From Gammaproteobacteria bacterium (GTDB lineage: Bacteria; Pseudomonadota; Gammaproteobacteria; Magnimaribacterales; Magnimaribacteraceae): 14,404 nt of DNA. Location: contig PCBA01000016.1 in NCBI GenBank assembly GCA_002730855.1, forward strand, positions 1 through 14,404, written 5' to 3'. The translations under genes and the position numbers were made by a program. Shown here one piece after another: positions 13,902-14,404 of the stretch (the stretch's first letter is position 1; each line of letters starts with the position of its first letter). The notes below the pieces were generated by a model. That model saw only the letters and a program-made list of their open reading frames with translations. It did no database searches and was not told where the DNA came from.

Positions 13902-14404
13902 TGCTTAAGGCTAAGAAGAACTTAGGTCAAAATTTCTTAATTGATCAGTATGTTCTTAACCAAATAATAGAATTTATAAACCCAAATATTGATCAGAATA
14001 TTCTGGAAATAGGTCCTGGACATGGTGCACTAACTGAGCTTCTTATTGGCAAAGTAAAGAGACTTGATGTCGTTGAATTAGACAAAGAATTATTACTTGG
14101 CTTAAAACTCATAAATGATAATAAATTACATATCCACAACAAAAATATTCTTAATTTTGATATTTCAGGTATTTACGAAGAACAAAAAATAAGAGCGGTT
14201 GGTAACCTTCCTTATAATATCTCTACACCAATAATGTTATGGGCTTTCAAGTATCTTGATTGCTTAAAAGACATGCACTTTATGTTTCAAAAAGAATTTG
14301 GTGAAAGGCTTTGCTCTGAACCGGACAAAAAGAGCTACGGGAGAATCTCTGTACTTACTCAGTATTTAACTAAAGCAGATACACTTATGCACATTGAACC
14401 AGAA
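13901..14404 (+). CDS. rsmA: RsmA (KsgA), 16S rRNA adenine dimethyltransferase (5' part)
   Basis: RsmA dimethylates two adjacent adenines near the 3' end of 16S rRNA late in small-subunit assembly. The first 168 residues are present and the gene runs off the right edge, still open. N-terminal KKNLGQNFL (5-13) is the family hallmark. The SAM-binding motif I is EIGPGHGALTE (36-46). The acidic motif II residue follows in VVELD (57-61). The catalytic motif IV is GNLPYNIST (101-109). MFQKEFGERL (128-137) and YGRISVLTQY (146-155) also match. The ATG at 13901 shares its A with the pdxA TAA (TAATG). In E. coli apaG and apaH follow rsmA. That cannot be checked here. Confidence 0.97.
   Translation, partial: MLKAKKNLGQNFLIDQYVLNQIIEFINPNIDQNILEIGPGHGALTELLIGKVKRLDVVELDKELLLGLKLINDNKLHIHNKNILNFDISGIYEEQKIRAVGNLPYNISTPIMLWAFKYLDCLKDMHFMFQKEFGERLCSEPDKKSYGRISVLTQYLTKADTLMHIEPE

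Overview
The window looks like core chromosome of an AT-rich marine-type gammaproteobacterium. Base composition is roughly one-third G+C by eye and intergenic gaps are very short. The genes fit a streamlined gammaproteobacterium of the SAR86 kind: the lptD-surA-pdxA-rsmA order, a divergent amgK-murU pair as in Pseudomonas, coq7, and rpe next to trpE. That lineage is an inference from gene order and composition, not a measured placement. No tRNA, rRNA, CRISPR array, insertion sequence, phage gene or recent-transfer signature was seen. No gene-free stretch exceeds about 110 bases.

Layout. (1) 1-2178, plus strand: the 3' end of purH, then purD, then coq7 from a TTG start overlapping the purD stop. 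These serve purine synthesis and ubiquinone synthesis. (2) 2179-2525, plus strand: a stand-alone 81-residue RRM RNA-binding protein gene. It has its own strong-looking promoter with a GC-rich discriminator, and two inverted repeats lie upstream. (3) 2526-2624: a short convergent intergenic region with AT-only inverted repeats. (4) 9246 down to 2625, minus strand: nine tightly packed genes, amgK, murU, rpe, trpE, trpG, trpD, trpC, a previously unlisted 38-codon membrane-peptide ORF, and a ybjQ-family gene. No internal gap exceeds 13 nt, so this is probably one transcription unit. It joins peptidoglycan-sugar recycling, a pentose-phosphate enzyme and chorismate-to-indoleglycerol-phosphate tryptophan synthesis. 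trpF, trpB and trpA are not here. (5) 9247-9352: the divergent promoter region. (6) 9353-14404, plus strand: lptD, surA, pdxA and the 5' part of rsmA, i.e. outer-membrane LPS insertion, the periplasmic chaperone for outer-membrane proteins, pyridoxal phosphate synthesis, and 16S rRNA dimethylation.

Functional logic. AmgK and MurU turn recycled MurNAc into UDP-MurNAc. LptD places LPS in the outer membrane, and SurA helps LptD fold. The divergent region 9247-9352 therefore may link cell-wall and outer-membrane supply. TrpE/TrpG, TrpD and TrpC give three successive steps of tryptophan synthesis, but there is no room for a leader peptide or attenuator directly before trpE.

I did not find a dramatic new system. 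The observations most worth a second look are: the small membrane ORF coupled to ybjQ; a TrpD whose usual metal-site Asp is Val; an LptD that keeps only three cysteines after its signal peptide; the rRNA-like promoter of the RRM gene; and two small DNA patterns that could be operators (a palindrome before trpE and helically phased repeats before lptD).
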